A DNA stretch of 64,000 bases, from contig NZ_CP016499.1 in assembly GCF_001713475.1 (NCBI RefSeq), forward strand, positions 3,254,501-3,318,500, in the 5' to 3' direction. How positions within the stretch are numbered: the first letter of the stretch is position 1; each line of letters opens with the position of its first letter. Made by a program: the position numbers and the translations under genes. Below the pieces are notes generated by a model. That model was not told the DNA's origin and did not search any database. It worked only from the letters and a program-made list of their open reading frames with translations. Positions 15,179 to 24,422 of this stretch are shown here, one piece after another. Source of the DNA: Agrobacterium sp. RAC06. Its GTDB lineage: Bacteria; Pseudomonadota; Alphaproteobacteria; Rhizobiales; Rhizobiaceae.

Positions 15179-16342
15179 TCAGCGCGGCAGGCGCTGTTCT
15201 GCCAGACGCACCCAATAGGATATCCCCGCCGCGATCGCCTCGTCGTTGAAGTCGTAAGCCGGATTGTGGAGGCCGGCCGTTTCCCCATTGCCGATCATGA
15301 TGTAGGCGCCGGGGCGCGACTGGAGCATGAAGGCGAAATCCTCGCCGGCCATGCTCGGATCCACTTCGGTGTCGACATTGTCAGGGCCGACCACGTCGAT
15401 CGCTGCGCGCGCGGCGTAATCCGTCTCGGCGGGATGGTTGACGGTGACGGGGCAGGCGCGCTCGTATTCGTATTCGATGGTCGCGCCATGGGCGGCTGCA
15501 ATGCCGGTTGCGATCTCGCCGATGCGCCGCTCCGCGAGATCGCGCACGCCTTCGTCCAGCGACCGTACTGTGCCGGAGATGAAGGCTTCTTCGGGAATGA
15601 TGTTATGGGTCGTGCCGGCATGAAACTGGGTGACGGAGACCACGACCGAGCGTAGCGGATTGGCGTTGCGAGCAGCAATGGTCTGAAGGGCGCCGACGAT
15701 CTGGGCCCCGATGACGATCGTGTCGGCCGTGTTGTGCGGTTCGGCCGCATGGCCGCCGACGCCGGTCAGCTTGAGCTGGAACTTGTCCGGAGCCGCCATG
15801 ATGCCGCCCTTGCGGATGGCGAAGGTGCCGACAGGTTTTCCGGGCATGTTATGCATGCCGTAGATCTCGTCGATGCCGAAGCGCTCCATCATTCCGTCTT
15901 CGACCATGGCGAGCGCCCCGCGCCCACCTTCTTCGGCCGGCTGGAAGACAACGGCAACGCTGCCGGAAAAATTGCGGGTTTCCGCGAGGTACTTGGCCGC
16001 GCCCAGCAACATGGCGGTGTGACCGTCATGGCCGCAGGCATGCATGCGGCCTGCAATGGTCGAAGCCCAGGGCTTGCCCGTGATTTCGTCGAGGGGAAGC
16101 GCATCCATGTCGGCGCGAAGGCCGATGGTCCGGCCTTCGCCGCCAGAGCCCTTGATGATGCCGACGACGCCCGTGCGCCCGAGGCCGGTTGCGATCTCGT
16201 CAACGCCGAATTCCCGCAGCTTTGCCTCAACAAAGGCTGCAGTGTTTTCAACGTCGTATAGGATTTCCGGATTGGCATGCAGATGGCGGCGCCATTCGGT
16301 GGCTTCCGACTGGAGTTCGGAAGCTCGGTTCAGAAGCGGCAT
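15179..16342 (-). CDS. M20 family amidohydrolase (hippurate hydrolase/N-acyl amino acid hydrolase type)
   Basis: A 387-aa zinc-dependent amidohydrolase of the M20D type. The metal and catalytic signatures are present: LRADMDALP, HACGHDGHTAMLLGAA, FQPAEEGGRGA and AGEDFAFML; a small dimerisation domain lies in between at about residues 180-300. Such enzymes cleave N-acyl or hippurate-like amides, or indole-3-acetyl amino acids in some plant-associated bacteria. The exact substrate cannot be told from sequence. It stands alone between the tRNA and the divergent D,D-carboxypeptidase. Confidence 0.93.
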   Translation of the reverse strand: MPLLNRASELQSEATEWRRHLHANPEILYDVENTAAFVEAKLREFGVDEIATGLGRTGVVGIIKGSGGEGRTIGLRADMDALPLDEITGKPWASTIAGRMHACGHDGHTAMLLGAAKYLAETRNFSGSVAVVFQPAEEGGRGALAMVEDGMMERFGIDEIYGMHNMPGKPVGTFAIRKGGIMAAPDKFQLKLTGVGGHAAEPHNTADTIVIGAQIVGALQTIAARNANPLRSVVVSVTQFHAGTTHNIIPEEAFISGTVRSLDEGVRDLAERRIGEIATGIAAAHGATIEYEYERACPVTVNHPAETDYAARAAIDVVGPDNVDTEVDPSMAGEDFAFMLQSRPGAYIMIGNGETAGLHNPAYDFNDEAIAAGISYWVRLAEQRLPR

Positions 16343-16508
16343 TCTCTCGTCCTGCGTTTATTCTTGATCACGGTCGCGGGGATCACGTGATTGTCGGCTT
16401 GAATGTGCGCCTTTCAATTGACGTATTCAATGGGCTTTGCCATTCCTTCCCTACATAAGATCTCGTCATGCGTTGACGAGAGCCCAGCCGAACAAGAGGA
16501 TCGAAGTC

Positions 16509-17621
16509 GTGTTTGCGAAACGTCCCCGCATGTTGTCTTCAACTGGATCCGTTCGCCGAGTGGCGGTCGCCGTCTCGCTGTTGGCGATGGTTCTGCCGGG
16601 TCTGGCTGCCGCCAATCCGATGATGGTGGTCGATGTCGGCAGTGGCCGGGTCATCGCCCATGAAGAAGCCTTCCGCAAATGGTATCCGGCCTCTCTGACC
16701 AAGCTGATGACGGCTTACACGACCTTCCGTTCGATGCGCTCAGGCGAGCTTTCGCCCGAGACCGTGGTCGTCATGAGCAAACATGCCGCCGATCAGCCGG
16801 CAAGCAAGATGTATTTCAGGCCGGGCTCCAAGCTGACGCTCGACAGTGCCTTGAAACTTCTGATCATCAAGTCTGCCAACGACGTGGCGGTCGCCATCGG
16901 GGAGACGGTCAGCGGCAGCGAAGCGGCATTCGTGCAGCGCATGAACCAGGAAGCCGCCCGGCTCGGCATGACGTCGACGCGGTTCGTCAATCCGAATGGT
17001 CTGCCGGGCAAGGGGCAGTATACGACTGCCCGCGATATGGCCGTGCTTGCGACGACCATCCGGCGTGAATTCCCTGAATATGCGGGTTATTTCGCGCTGG
17101 AAGGCGTGACGACCGGCAAGAAAGACTATCCGAACTTCAACCTGCTCGTCGGCCGTTTCCCTGGCGCTGACGGCATGAAGACGGGTTATGTCTGCGCCTC
17201 CGGCTTCAACCAGGTCTCGTCTGCCACGCGCAATGGACGCACCGTGATCTCCGTGGTGCTCGGTTCCGACAGCCTCGGTGCGCGTGCCGATCTTTCGGCC
17301 GAGCTGCTGCAGAAGGGGCTGACCACATCGGTGGCCGGCAACCGGCTGGATCAGCTCGCGCCCTATGGCGAAGGGCAGGATCAGGTGACCGACATCAGCG
17401 CCGAGATCTGCAATCCGAAGGCGCGCCAGATCCGCAGCGAAGGTCGTGATGAGGCCGGGCGCATGAAGCTGACCTCTCCTTATATCCAGGAAATGGGCCG
17501 CCCACCGGCGATGAGCTTTGCCGGCCTCATTCCCGGCAGTGAGCCGGTAGCGACAAAACAGGGCTCCGGCACGGGCGAGATCGCCAATGTGCCGATCCCG
17601 AGGCCCCGTCCCACATTCTGA
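16509..17621 (+). CDS. D-alanyl-D-alanine carboxypeptidase (S11 family, penicillin-binding)
   Basis: Periplasmic peptidoglycan carboxypeptidase. A GTG start at 16509 gives 370 aa; an ATG at 16530 is an alternative. A hydrophobic signal segment covers residues 17-35, with cleavage likely after AAA. All three penicillin-binding motifs are present: SLTK (Ser62, Lys65), SAN in IKSANDVAVAIG, and KTG in DGMKTGYV. The C-terminal part (from about residue 250) is shorter than in E. coli DacA/C and ends in a Pro-rich tail. It is followed after 8 bp by the G3E GTPase gene, probably as one transcript. Confidence 0.92.
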   Translation: MFAKRPRMLSSTGSVRRVAVAVSLLAMVLPGLAAANPMMVVDVGSGRVIAHEEAFRKWYPASLTKLMTAYTTFRSMRSGELSPETVVVMSKHAADQPASKMYFRPGSKLTLDSALKLLIIKSANDVAVAIGETVSGSEAAFVQRMNQEAARLGMTSTRFVNPNGLPGKGQYTTARDMAVLATTIRREFPEYAGYFALEGVTTGKKDYPNFNLLVGRFPGADGMKTGYVCASGFNQVSSATRNGRTVISVVLGSDSLGARADLSAELLQKGLTTSVAGNRLDQLAPYGEGQDQVTDISAEICNPKARQIRSEGRDEAGRMKLTSPYIQEMGRPPAMSFAGLIPGSEPVATKQGSGTGEIANVPIPRPRPTF

Positions 17622-17629
17622 GTATCGCA

Positions 17630-18775
17630 ATGACCCAGTCGCGCATTCCCGTCTCCATCCTCACCGGCTTCCTCGGGGCCGGAAAGTCGACGCTTCTCAA
17701 CCGCCTGCTCAAGGACCCGGCGATGAAGGATGCGGCCGTCATCATCAACGAGTTCGGCGAAGTGGGTATCGATCATCTGCTGGTCGAGACCTCGAATGAT
17801 GCGGTGGTGGAACTGGCGGACGGTTGCCTTTGTTGCACCGTGCGCGGTGAGCTCGTCGACACGCTGGCGGAATTGATCGACGGCATGCAGACCGGCAAGG
17901 TGAAGCCGCTGTCGCGCGTCGTCATCGAGACGACGGGCCTTGCCGATCCGGCACCCGTGATGCAGTCGGTCATGGGCCATCCGTCGATCGCCCAGCATTT
18001 CGATCTCGATGGTGTCGTGACGGTCGTCGATGCGGTCAATGGCCTCTCGACCATCGATGCCTTTCCGGAGGCCTACAAGCAGGTCGCGGTCGCCGACCGG
18101 CTGATCCTGACCAAGAAGACGCTCGCCGACGAGGCCGCCGTCTCTGCCATCACGCAGCGCCTGCGCACGCTCAATCCCCGCGCGCCGATCACCGATGGCG
18201 ATGCTGATGATGCGGGCTCTGCAGCGATGCTGATCAACGGGCTGTACGATGCTTCGAGCAAGATCGCCGATGTCGATCGCTGGCTGAAGGACGAAATGGC
18301 GGCGGCCGGCGATCACCATCACCACGATCATCATCATGATCACCACGGCCACTCCCATGGTCACGGCCACCATCACCATCATGATGTGAACCGACATGGT
18401 GCTTCGATCCGCTCCTATTCCATCCTGCATGACGAGCCGATCGATCCGATGGCGATCAACATGTTCATCGATCTCCTGCGCTCCACGCACGGGGAGAAGC
18501 TTCTTAGGATGAAGGCAATCGTGGCCCTCACCGACCGACCGGACAAGCCGCTGGTGCTGCATGGCGTGCAGTCGATTTTCCATCCGCCCGTGCGCCTGCC
18601 GTCCTGGCCTGAAGGGTCCGACCGCAAGACGCGGCTGGTGCTGATCACCAGGGACCTGTCGGAAAGCTACGTGCGGGACCTGTTCGGTGCCTTCACCGGC
18701 AAGGTGGCGATCGACCGCCCGGATCGCGCGGCGATGATGGACAATCCGCTGTCGGTTCCCGGCCTCAAGTTCTAG
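17630..18775 (+). CDS. G3E/COG0523 GTPase, CobW-like metallochaperone with His-rich loop
   Basis: A 381-aa GTPase. The P-loop is GFLGAGKST at residues 13-21, the metal-binding GCLCC motif is at 65-69, and the C-terminal CobW domain begins near residue 265. Between them (about residues 225-255) is a loop with about 20 His, including runs of four and five, broken by Asp. COG0523 proteins act as metal chaperones for zinc, cobalt or nickel enzymes. The original CobW is next to cobalamin genes; here no cobalamin gene is adjacent (cobST lie 9 kb away), so a zinc role is as likely. The 3' end overlaps the convergent TusA-like gene by 4 nt. Confidence 0.9.
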   Translation: MTQSRIPVSILTGFLGAGKSTLLNRLLKDPAMKDAAVIINEFGEVGIDHLLVETSNDAVVELADGCLCCTVRGELVDTLAELIDGMQTGKVKPLSRVVIETTGLADPAPVMQSVMGHPSIAQHFDLDGVVTVVDAVNGLSTIDAFPEAYKQVAVADRLILTKKTLADEAAVSAITQRLRTLNPRAPITDGDADDAGSAAMLINGLYDASSKIADVDRWLKDEMAAAGDHHHHDHHHDHHGHSHGHGHHHHHDVNRHGASIRSYSILHDEPIDPMAINMFIDLLRSTHGEKLLRMKAIVALTDRPDKPLVLHGVQSIFHPPVRLPSWPEGSDRKTRLVLITRDLSESYVRDLFGAFTGKVAIDRPDRAAMMDNPLSVPGLKF

Positions 18776-19014
18776 CCTAGCGTCACGCCGCCCTTGCGGA
18801 TGTGAAAGCGGTGACCGGCGTCGAGCCGTTCCTGCGCGACCAGTTCATGGCCGTCCTCGTTGCAGAAATGCGGAATGTCGATGCCGGCGAGCGGATCGCT
18901 GGTCTCCACCACGAGTTCGTCACCGGCCTTCATGTCGGCCATACGCCGACGGGTCTTCAAAACGGGAAGGGGGCATTTCAGCCCCCTCAGATCGTAGATC
19001 ACCGTCTCGGCCAT
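18772..19014 (-). CDS. TusA-family sulfurtransferase
   Basis: An 80-aa protein of the TusA/SirA family with the CPLP motif in LRGLKCPLPVL (Cys14), the sulfur-carrying residue used in 2-thiouridine tRNA modification or other persulfide transfer. The start at 19014 is chosen because the longer upstream frame runs into the L,D-transpeptidase coding sequence. Its C-terminus overlaps the G3E GTPase stop. The L,D-transpeptidase gene ends 5 bp upstream in the same direction. No other tus gene is nearby. Confidence 0.88.
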   Translation of the reverse strand: MAETVIYDLRGLKCPLPVLKTRRRMADMKAGDELVVETSDPLAGIDIPHFCNEDGHELVAQERLDAGHRFHIRKGGVTLG

Positions 19015-19018
19015 GCCC

Positions 19019-20257
19019 TTACCAGAGCTTCCAGAAGGGCTTCTTGTCGGCCGGTGCCGGAGCTGCAATGGCCGCCTCGGCCGTCTGGGGGGCAAGCGGA
19101 TTGGGCTGCGGCACCGGGACGGCGTTGGTGGCCGGCGCGGCGGGTGCGGCCGTCGTCGTCTGTGCAGCCTGTGCCTGCGGGTCACCGTTCGGGTTGGTCG
19201 CCATCTGGTTGACGGCAGCCGTGCCGTTGGCGGCAGGCAGCCTGGCCGGATCGACGTCGTCGAGGTCGAGCAGCCTGCCCGCCTTCAAGGCCGAACCCGT
19301 GGGCGCGAAAGCGAGGTCGTGCGAGCGCGACTTGCGCAGATCCGCCACCAGCGCCTTGCGCTCGGCTTCCGTCGGGTCGTACCAAATCTTGCCGTCGTAT
19401 TTTTTCATCGCCTTGGCATAGGCGGCATCATAGGCCTCGTTGAAGCCGTTAAGCGCGACCGAGAGTGCAGGGGGCGTGCTCATCGGTGGGCACGAGGCCT
19501 GCGGATTGAAGCTCGATCCGGCCGGGACCGACTGGTTGAAGACGTATTTCTTCTCGCAGACATTGACTTCGGGTGGTCGCTTGGTGACCTCGAAATTGTC
19601 GTAGCCGACCTTCAGCATTTTCCAGAAATCGAAGTGCGGGCTATGGCGATGACGCGCCATGTTTTCAGCGGTCATGCGGAAGGGGAAGGCCTGCAATTGC
19701 ACCGCCTGCTGGCCGCCCTTGAAGGCGTCCCGGGCAAAGGCGTAGATCTCCAGCATCTGGGCATCGGTCATCGAATAGCAGCCTGACGAAGAGCAGGCGC
19801 CGTGGATCATCAGGTGTGAGCCTGTGCGGCCGTTCGCCCGGTCGAACTGGTTCGGAAAGCCGGTGTTGATCGCCAGGAAATACTTGGAATTCGGGTTCAG
19901 GTGATACGGCGTCAGCGGGTAGAAGCCTTCCGGCGCCTGGCGGTCACCTTCCTTCACCTTCGGGCCGAGGCGACCCGACCAGGCGCAGATATCGTATTCC
20001 ACGACCTTGTCGAAGCGGCCGTTGGTCTTGGCCTTCCAGACCTCGAGCTTGCCTTCTTCCTTGAAGATGCGGATCATGATCGGCGAATTGCGATCCATGC
20101 CCTTCTTCTGTATTTCGGCAACGAGGCGCGCCGGCAGCGGCTGCTGGACCTTGTTGGAAACCCGCGGCGTGTCATAGGCCGCGCTCTCGAGCGCGTCATT
20201 GCAGCCTGCCAGAGCCGCAGCGAAAACCAGAACCAGGGCCGTTGATGTCAAACGCAT
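19019..20257 (-). CDS. L,D-transpeptidase (YkuD) lipoprotein, YafK-like
   Basis: A 412-aa envelope protein. The start at 20257 gives a lipoprotein signal peptide with lipobox LAGC (Cys19). The YkuD catalytic motif is HGACSSSGCYSM with the nucleophile Cys near residue 166, preceded by HLMI. A long C-terminal tail of about 150 residues is rich in Ala, Pro and Gln and ends KKPFWKLW. It resembles YafK/DpaA-type enzymes that form or cut L,D cross-links, or remove Braun lipoprotein-like links. An upstream start at 20284 lacks a signal fit. Confidence 0.9.
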   Translation of the reverse strand: MRLTSTALVLVFAAALAGCNDALESAAYDTPRVSNKVQQPLPARLVAEIQKKGMDRNSPIMIRIFKEEGKLEVWKAKTNGRFDKVVEYDICAWSGRLGPKVKEGDRQAPEGFYPLTPYHLNPNSKYFLAINTGFPNQFDRANGRTGSHLMIHGACSSSGCYSMTDAQMLEIYAFARDAFKGGQQAVQLQAFPFRMTAENMARHRHSPHFDFWKMLKVGYDNFEVTKRPPEVNVCEKKYVFNQSVPAGSSFNPQASCPPMSTPPALSVALNGFNEAYDAAYAKAMKKYDGKIWYDPTEAERKALVADLRKSRSHDLAFAPTGSALKAGRLLDLDDVDPARLPAANGTAAVNQMATNPNGDPQAQAAQTTTAAPAAPATNAVPVPQPNPLAPQTAEAAIAAPAPADKKPFWKLW

Positions 20258-20439
20258 GCGCGAAGGCTCTTTCCAGAAACACATGTTGGTGGCTCAAACC
20301 GAGCCGATCATGCGTAGTTTAGAACTGCTTTCTTCACAAATTATAAACCAATGGCCATCGATTTCGCCATCCGTCTTCCGCCGCTACCGCTGCAAAGCGG
20401 CGGAGTGATGGCAAATTGCCGCAGTCGCAACCTTCAATC

Positions 20440-21393
20440 TCAGAGGTTGCGGCCGATATCGAGGAATTTCTGGCGTCGATCGGCGCGCAGCTTGTCGCCC
20501 GGCAGCGGCGTCAGTTCGGCCAGTGCGCTGGCGATCACGTCGCCGGTCATGCCGATGACCCGGTCTGGTGCGCGATGGGCGCCGCCGACGGGCTCGGGGA
20601 TGATGGCGTCAATGATGCCGAGCCCCTTCAGGTCCTCCGCCGTGATCTTCATGTTGGTCGCGGCTTCCTTGGCGCGGGTGGAATCGCGCCAGAGAATGGA
20701 GGCGGCGCCTTCCGGCGAGATCACCGAATAGATCGCATGCTCGAGCATGTAGACGCGGTTGCCGGTGGCAATCGCGATCGCGCCACCCGAGCCGCCTTCG
20801 CCGATGACGACGGAGACCATCGGCACCTTGAGGCCGAGGCACATCTCGGTGGAGCGGGCAATGGCTTCCGCCTGGCCGCGTTCTTCTGCTCCAACGCCCG
20901 GATAGGCGCCGGCCGTATCGATCAGTGTGATGACTGGCAGGCCGAAGCGGTCGGCCATTTCCATGACGCGGATCGCCTTGCGATAGCCTTCAGGGCGCGG
21001 GCTGCCGAAGTTGTGCTTGATGCGCGACTTGGTGTCGTTGCCCTTTTCCTGGCCGATCACGGCGACAGGCTGGCCGCGGAAGCGGGCGAGGCCGGCCTGG
21101 ATGGCGGCGTCCTCGGCAAACTTGCGGTCACCGGCCAGCGGTGTGAATTCTGTGAACAGCGCTTCGGCATAGTCGACGAAATGCGGACGCTGCGGATGCC
21201 GCGCGACCTGCGTCTTCTGCCAGGCGTTGAGCTTCGAATAGATCTCCACCATCGCCTCATCGACGCGGCTTTCCAGCCGGCTGATCTCTTCCGAGGTGTC
21301 GATGCTCTCGTCCTCTTCCGCGATCTTCTTCAGTTCGCGGATCTTGGCCTCGAGGTCGGAGATGGGCTTTTCGAAGTCGAGATAGTTGTGCAT
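20440..21393 (-). CDS. accA: Acetyl-CoA carboxylase carboxyltransferase subunit alpha
   Basis: The 317-residue alpha subunit of the carboxyltransferase half of acetyl-CoA carboxylase, which makes malonyl-CoA for fatty acid synthesis. Seen: the N-terminal coiled segment ([20 protein letters not shown]), the crotonase-like core with [11 protein letters not shown], the [12 protein letters not shown] segment, and the active-site loop [20 protein letters not shown] (here [17 protein letters not shown]). Length is normal. xerD lies 62 bp upstream in the same direction, with a small hairpin between; accD is not in the window. Confidence 0.97.
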   Translation of the reverse strand: MHNYLDFEKPISDLEAKIRELKKIAEEDESIDTSEEISRLESRVDEAMVEIYSKLNAWQKTQVARHPQRPHFVDYAEALFTEFTPLAGDRKFAEDAAIQAGLARFRGQPVAVIGQEKGNDTKSRIKHNFGSPRPEGYRKAIRVMEMADRFGLPVITLIDTAGAYPGVGAEERGQAEAIARSTEMCLGLKVPMVSVVIGEGGSGGAIAIATGNRVYMLEHAIYSVISPEGAASILWRDSTRAKEAATNMKITAEDLKGLGIIDAIIPEPVGGAHRAPDRVIGMTGDVIASALAELTPLPGDKLRADRRQKFLDIGRNL

Positions 21394-21455
21394 GAACTCC
21401 GTTCCGATCGTTCGTTCCTGGCGCTCGCCGCCCGCAGGAACCGGCTTTGCCGGTC

Positions 21456-22397
21456 CTAATCGGGGTTTTTGGCCTGTTTTGCAAGGGGGTGATGCGTATG
21501 CACCAGTTGCTGCAGGCGCTCGTCGAGCACATGCGTATAGATTTGTGTCGTTGAAATGTCGCTGTGGCCGAGCAGTTCCTGCACGGCGCGAAGGTCCGCA
21601 CCATTGCCGAGAAGGTGGCTGGCAAAGGCATGTCGCAGAACATGTGGAGACACGGCATTCGCCGATAACCCCGCCCGGATGGCGAGATCCTTGAGGTCGC
21701 GCGCAAAGACCTGGCGGGGCAGGTGGCCTTCCTTGCTGGCGGCTGGAAACAGAAAGGGGCTGTCCGCGTGAACAGGATCGGCCCCGCGAATTTTACCGTA
21801 TCGCGCGAGCGCCTCGATCGCCGTCCGCGACAGGGGAACGAGCCTTTCCTTGTTGCCCTTGCCGCGCACCAGAAGGAAACGGCCCTCCTGCGTCAGCACC
21901 TTCACCGGCAAAGAGACGAGTTCGCTGACGCGCATGCCGGTCGCATAGAGAAGCTCGATCAGCGCCAGTCGCCGGATCCGTGCTCCCTGATCCGGTCCTT
22001 CGAGGTTTGCTTCGTGCTCGGCGAGCGACAGAAGCCCCGTGACATCCTCGACGGTCAGCACCTTGGGCAGGGGGCGGGTCTTCTTCGGCGCGTCGAGGAT
22101 CGCGGTCGGATCATCGCCTCGCAGCCCTTCCGCATAGAGAAACTTGTAGAACTGGCGCATCGCCGACAGGCGTCTTGCCTGGGACGTCGGCTGGAAGCCG
22201 CGTCGCGCGAGATCGGAGAGATAGGCGGCGAGATCTTCCCGTGTCGCTGCACCCAGGGTCACCTTGCGGCCGGAAAGAAAATCGGCGAGGTCGTCGAGGT
22301 CCCGCTCATAGGAGATGAGCGTGTTCTGGGCTGCTCCGCGCTCGGCACTCAGCATTTCCAGAAAGGCTTCGACGCGAGCCCGGCTCAGATCCGACAT
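21456..22397 (-). CDS. xerD: Tyrosine recombinase XerD
   Basis: A 313-aa site-specific recombinase that resolves chromosome dimers at dif with XerC and FtsK. The N-terminal SAM-like DNA-binding domain covers about residues 1-95. The catalytic residues are visible: Arg in [13 protein letters not shown], His and Arg in [14 protein letters not shown], a second His in LGHSDIS, and Tyr in TTQIYTHV. Length and position beside accA are typical of rhizobia. It is preceded by a 50-aa gene with a 13-bp gap, likely in the same transcript. Confidence 0.95.
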   Translation of the reverse strand: MSDLSRARVEAFLEMLSAERGAAQNTLISYERDLDDLADFLSGRKVTLGAATREDLAAYLSDLARRGFQPTSQARRLSAMRQFYKFLYAEGLRGDDPTAILDAPKKTRPLPKVLTVEDVTGLLSLAEHEANLEGPDQGARIRRLALIELLYATGMRVSELVSLPVKVLTQEGRFLLVRGKGNKERLVPLSRTAIEALARYGKIRGADPVHADSPFLFPAASKEGHLPRQVFARDLKDLAIRAGLSANAVSPHVLRHAFASHLLGNGADLRAVQELLGHSDISTTQIYTHVLDERLQQLVHTHHPLAKQAKNPD

Positions 22398-22410
22398 GTC
22401 CTGTTTCCCG

Positions 22411-22563
22411 CTATTGCTCGACCGGATTGATCCGCTCGGAAGGAATGCGCACCGTCACGTCGCGTTCCCGCGGTTCGACGAAGACGGCAAAGGACCACAT
22501 GGTGACATAGACCAGACCGACGATGGTCCCGCAGATGAACAGGAAGCGAAACAGAGTGGGCAT
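22411..22563 (-). CDS. Small membrane protein upstream of xerD
   Basis: A 50-aa reading frame that I translated directly: [18 protein letters not shown] begins a hydrophobic segment, followed by [17 protein letters not shown] and a polar end. One transmembrane helix and a short charged tail. The segment [13 protein letters not shown] reads as a functional peptide rather than a random frame, and it recalls similar small proteins in rhizobial genomes. It has no known function. It is 13 bp ahead of xerD and divergent from aroK. Confidence 0.65.
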   Translation of the reverse strand: MPTLFRFLFICGTIVGLVYVTMWSFAVFVEPRERDVTVRIPSERINPVEQ

Positions 22564-22707
22564 GGTCGGTCCTTCATCGGTTCCGAGAATAAATAGGTAG
22601 AAACATGGAGTTTACCAAGGCCGGGACAGGCCTTGCGGAAATGCTGCCATGGCTTGACGCTAGCCCTCTATATGTCAATAGGTCATGAAACAGTCGTGAA
22701 CAGGCCG

Positions 22708-23298
22708 ATGACCGATACGATCCTCAACCTTGCTCCCAGTCTGGGTGTGCGTGCCAAGACGGCGCTCGGCAAACGCAATCTTGTTCTCGTTGGTCTGATG
22801 GGGGCCGGCAAGTCGGCGATCGGTCGGATTGTCGCGCAGCAACTCGGTCTGCCCTTCGTCGATACCGATACGGAGATCGAGCGGGTGTCGCGGATGACCA
22901 TCGCCGAACTCTTTGCCGCCTATGGCGAAGAGGAGTTCCGCGCGCTCGAAACCCGTGTCATCAAGCGCCTGTTGCGGACGGGGCCGCGGGTCGTGTCGAC
23001 CGGCGGCGGCGCCTTCATCAACGAGAGGACCCGCAAGCAGATCGAGCGTGGCGGGCTTTCGGTGTGGCTCAATGCCGATCTCGACGTTCTCTGGGAGCGG
23101 GTGAACAAGCGCGATCACCGGCCCCTGCTGAAGACCGAGAACCCGAAGCAGACGCTGAAGGATCTGATGGACAAGCGATATCCGATCTATGCACTGGCGG
23201 ATATCACTGTCCAGTCGCGTGACGTGCGTAAGGAAGTGATCGCCAATGAGGTCCTGACCTCGGTGATCGAACATTTCGGCAAGGACAAGACGCAATGA
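22708..23298 (+). CDS. aroK: Shikimate kinase
   Basis: Phosphorylates shikimate with ATP in the chorismate pathway. The ATG at 22708 gives 196 aa; the P-loop GLMGAGKSAIG spans about residues 29-39. The substrate-binding DTDTEIE motif, the EEEFRALE segment, the TGGGAFIN loop and the lid DHRPLL are all intact. An earlier in-frame ATG at 22633 lacks a ribosome site. The stop overlaps the aroB ATG by 4 nt (ATGA), a translational coupling usual for aroKB. Confidence 0.95.
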   Translation: MTDTILNLAPSLGVRAKTALGKRNLVLVGLMGAGKSAIGRIVAQQLGLPFVDTDTEIERVSRMTIAELFAAYGEEEFRALETRVIKRLLRTGPRVVSTGGGAFINERTRKQIERGGLSVWLNADLDVLWERVNKRDHRPLLKTENPKQTLKDLMDKRYPIYALADITVQSRDVRKEVIANEVLTSVIEHFGKDKTQ

Positions 23299-24422
23299 CG
23301 AAGCTCGAGACATCGGAACGCCTGGTGCATGTGCCGCTGGGCGAGCGCTCCTATGACATTCTCATCGGCCCTGGCCTGATGGCGCGTGCCGGCGGCGAAA
23401 TCTCGACCCGCATCAAGGGTCGTCGTGCGGCCATCGTCACCGACGAGAATGTCGGTGCGCGCTATCTCGACGGCCTGATGGACAGCCTCCAGACCGATGG
23501 CATCGAGGCAGTCTCGGTCACGCTTCCCGCCGGCGAGAAGACCAAGAGCTTCGACTATCTCACCAAGGTCTGCGACGTGCTGCTTGAAGCGCGCATCGAG
23601 CGCAACGACACGGTGATTGCGCTCGGCGGCGGCGTTATCGGCGATCTCACCGGTTTTGCGGCCGGAATCGTCCGGCGTGGTGTTCGCTTCGTGCAGATCC
23701 CGACATCGCTGCTCTCGCAGGTCGACAGTTCGGTCGGCGGCAAGACCGGCATCAATGCGCGGCAGGGCAAGAACCTCGTCGGCATCTTCAATCAGCCGGA
23801 TCTGGTGCTCGCCGATACCGACGTGCTCGACACGCTGTCGGAGCGAGAATTCCGCGCCGGCTATGCGGAAGTGGCAAAATACGGCCTGATCGACAAGCCA
23901 GACTTTTTTGAATGGCTGGAGACGAACTGGCGCGAGGTGTTTGCGGGCGGTGCGGCCCGTATCGAAGCGATCGCCGTCTCCTGTCAGGCCAAGGCCGACG
24001 TGGTCGCCGCCGACGAGCGGGAGAACGGCCGTCGTGCTCTGCTCAACCTCGGCCACACCTTCGGGCATGCGCTCGAAGCCGCAACACAGTATGACAGCAG
24101 CCGGCTCGTGCATGGCGAGGGGGTCTCGATCGGCATGGTGCTTGCGCATCGCTTCTCGGCGCGCATGAACCTGGTCAGTCCAGATCTCGCGGATCGCGTC
24201 GAGGCCCATCTGAAGGCTGTCGGCCTGCCAACGCGCATGGATCAGATCCCCGGCGAATTGCCGCCGACCGGTGTCCTGATGGATGCCATCGCCCAGGACA
24301 AGAAGGTCAAGAGCGGTCAGCTCACCTTCATCCTCACCCGTGGTCTCGGCCAATCCTTCGTCGCAGACGATGTGCCGGCATCCGAAGTTCAGCGTTTCAT
24401 TGAGGAGATGCGCCCATCATGA
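23295..24422 (+). CDS. aroB: 3-dehydroquinate synthase
   Basis: A 375-aa NAD- and metal-dependent enzyme that closes the ring in the shikimate pathway. Conserved parts: GGGVIGDLTGFAAG near residues 113-126, the SSVGGKTGIN segment, the metal ligands in GYAEVAKYG and HTFGHALEA, and HGEGVSIGM. Start overlaps aroK, and its stop overlaps the start of the CorC/HlyC gene by 4 nt, so aroK-aroB-corC-like form one tightly packed unit. Confidence 0.97.
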   Translation: MTKLETSERLVHVPLGERSYDILIGPGLMARAGGEISTRIKGRRAAIVTDENVGARYLDGLMDSLQTDGIEAVSVTLPAGEKTKSFDYLTKVCDVLLEARIERNDTVIALGGGVIGDLTGFAAGIVRRGVRFVQIPTSLLSQVDSSVGGKTGINARQGKNLVGIFNQPDLVLADTDVLDTLSEREFRAGYAEVAKYGLIDKPDFFEWLETNWREVFAGGAARIEAIAVSCQAKADVVAADERENGRRALLNLGHTFGHALEAATQYDSSRLVHGEGVSIGMVLAHRFSARMNLVSPDLADRVEAHLKAVGLPTRMDQIPGELPPTGVLMDAIAQDKKVKSGQLTFILTRGLGQSFVADDVPASEVQRFIEEMRPS

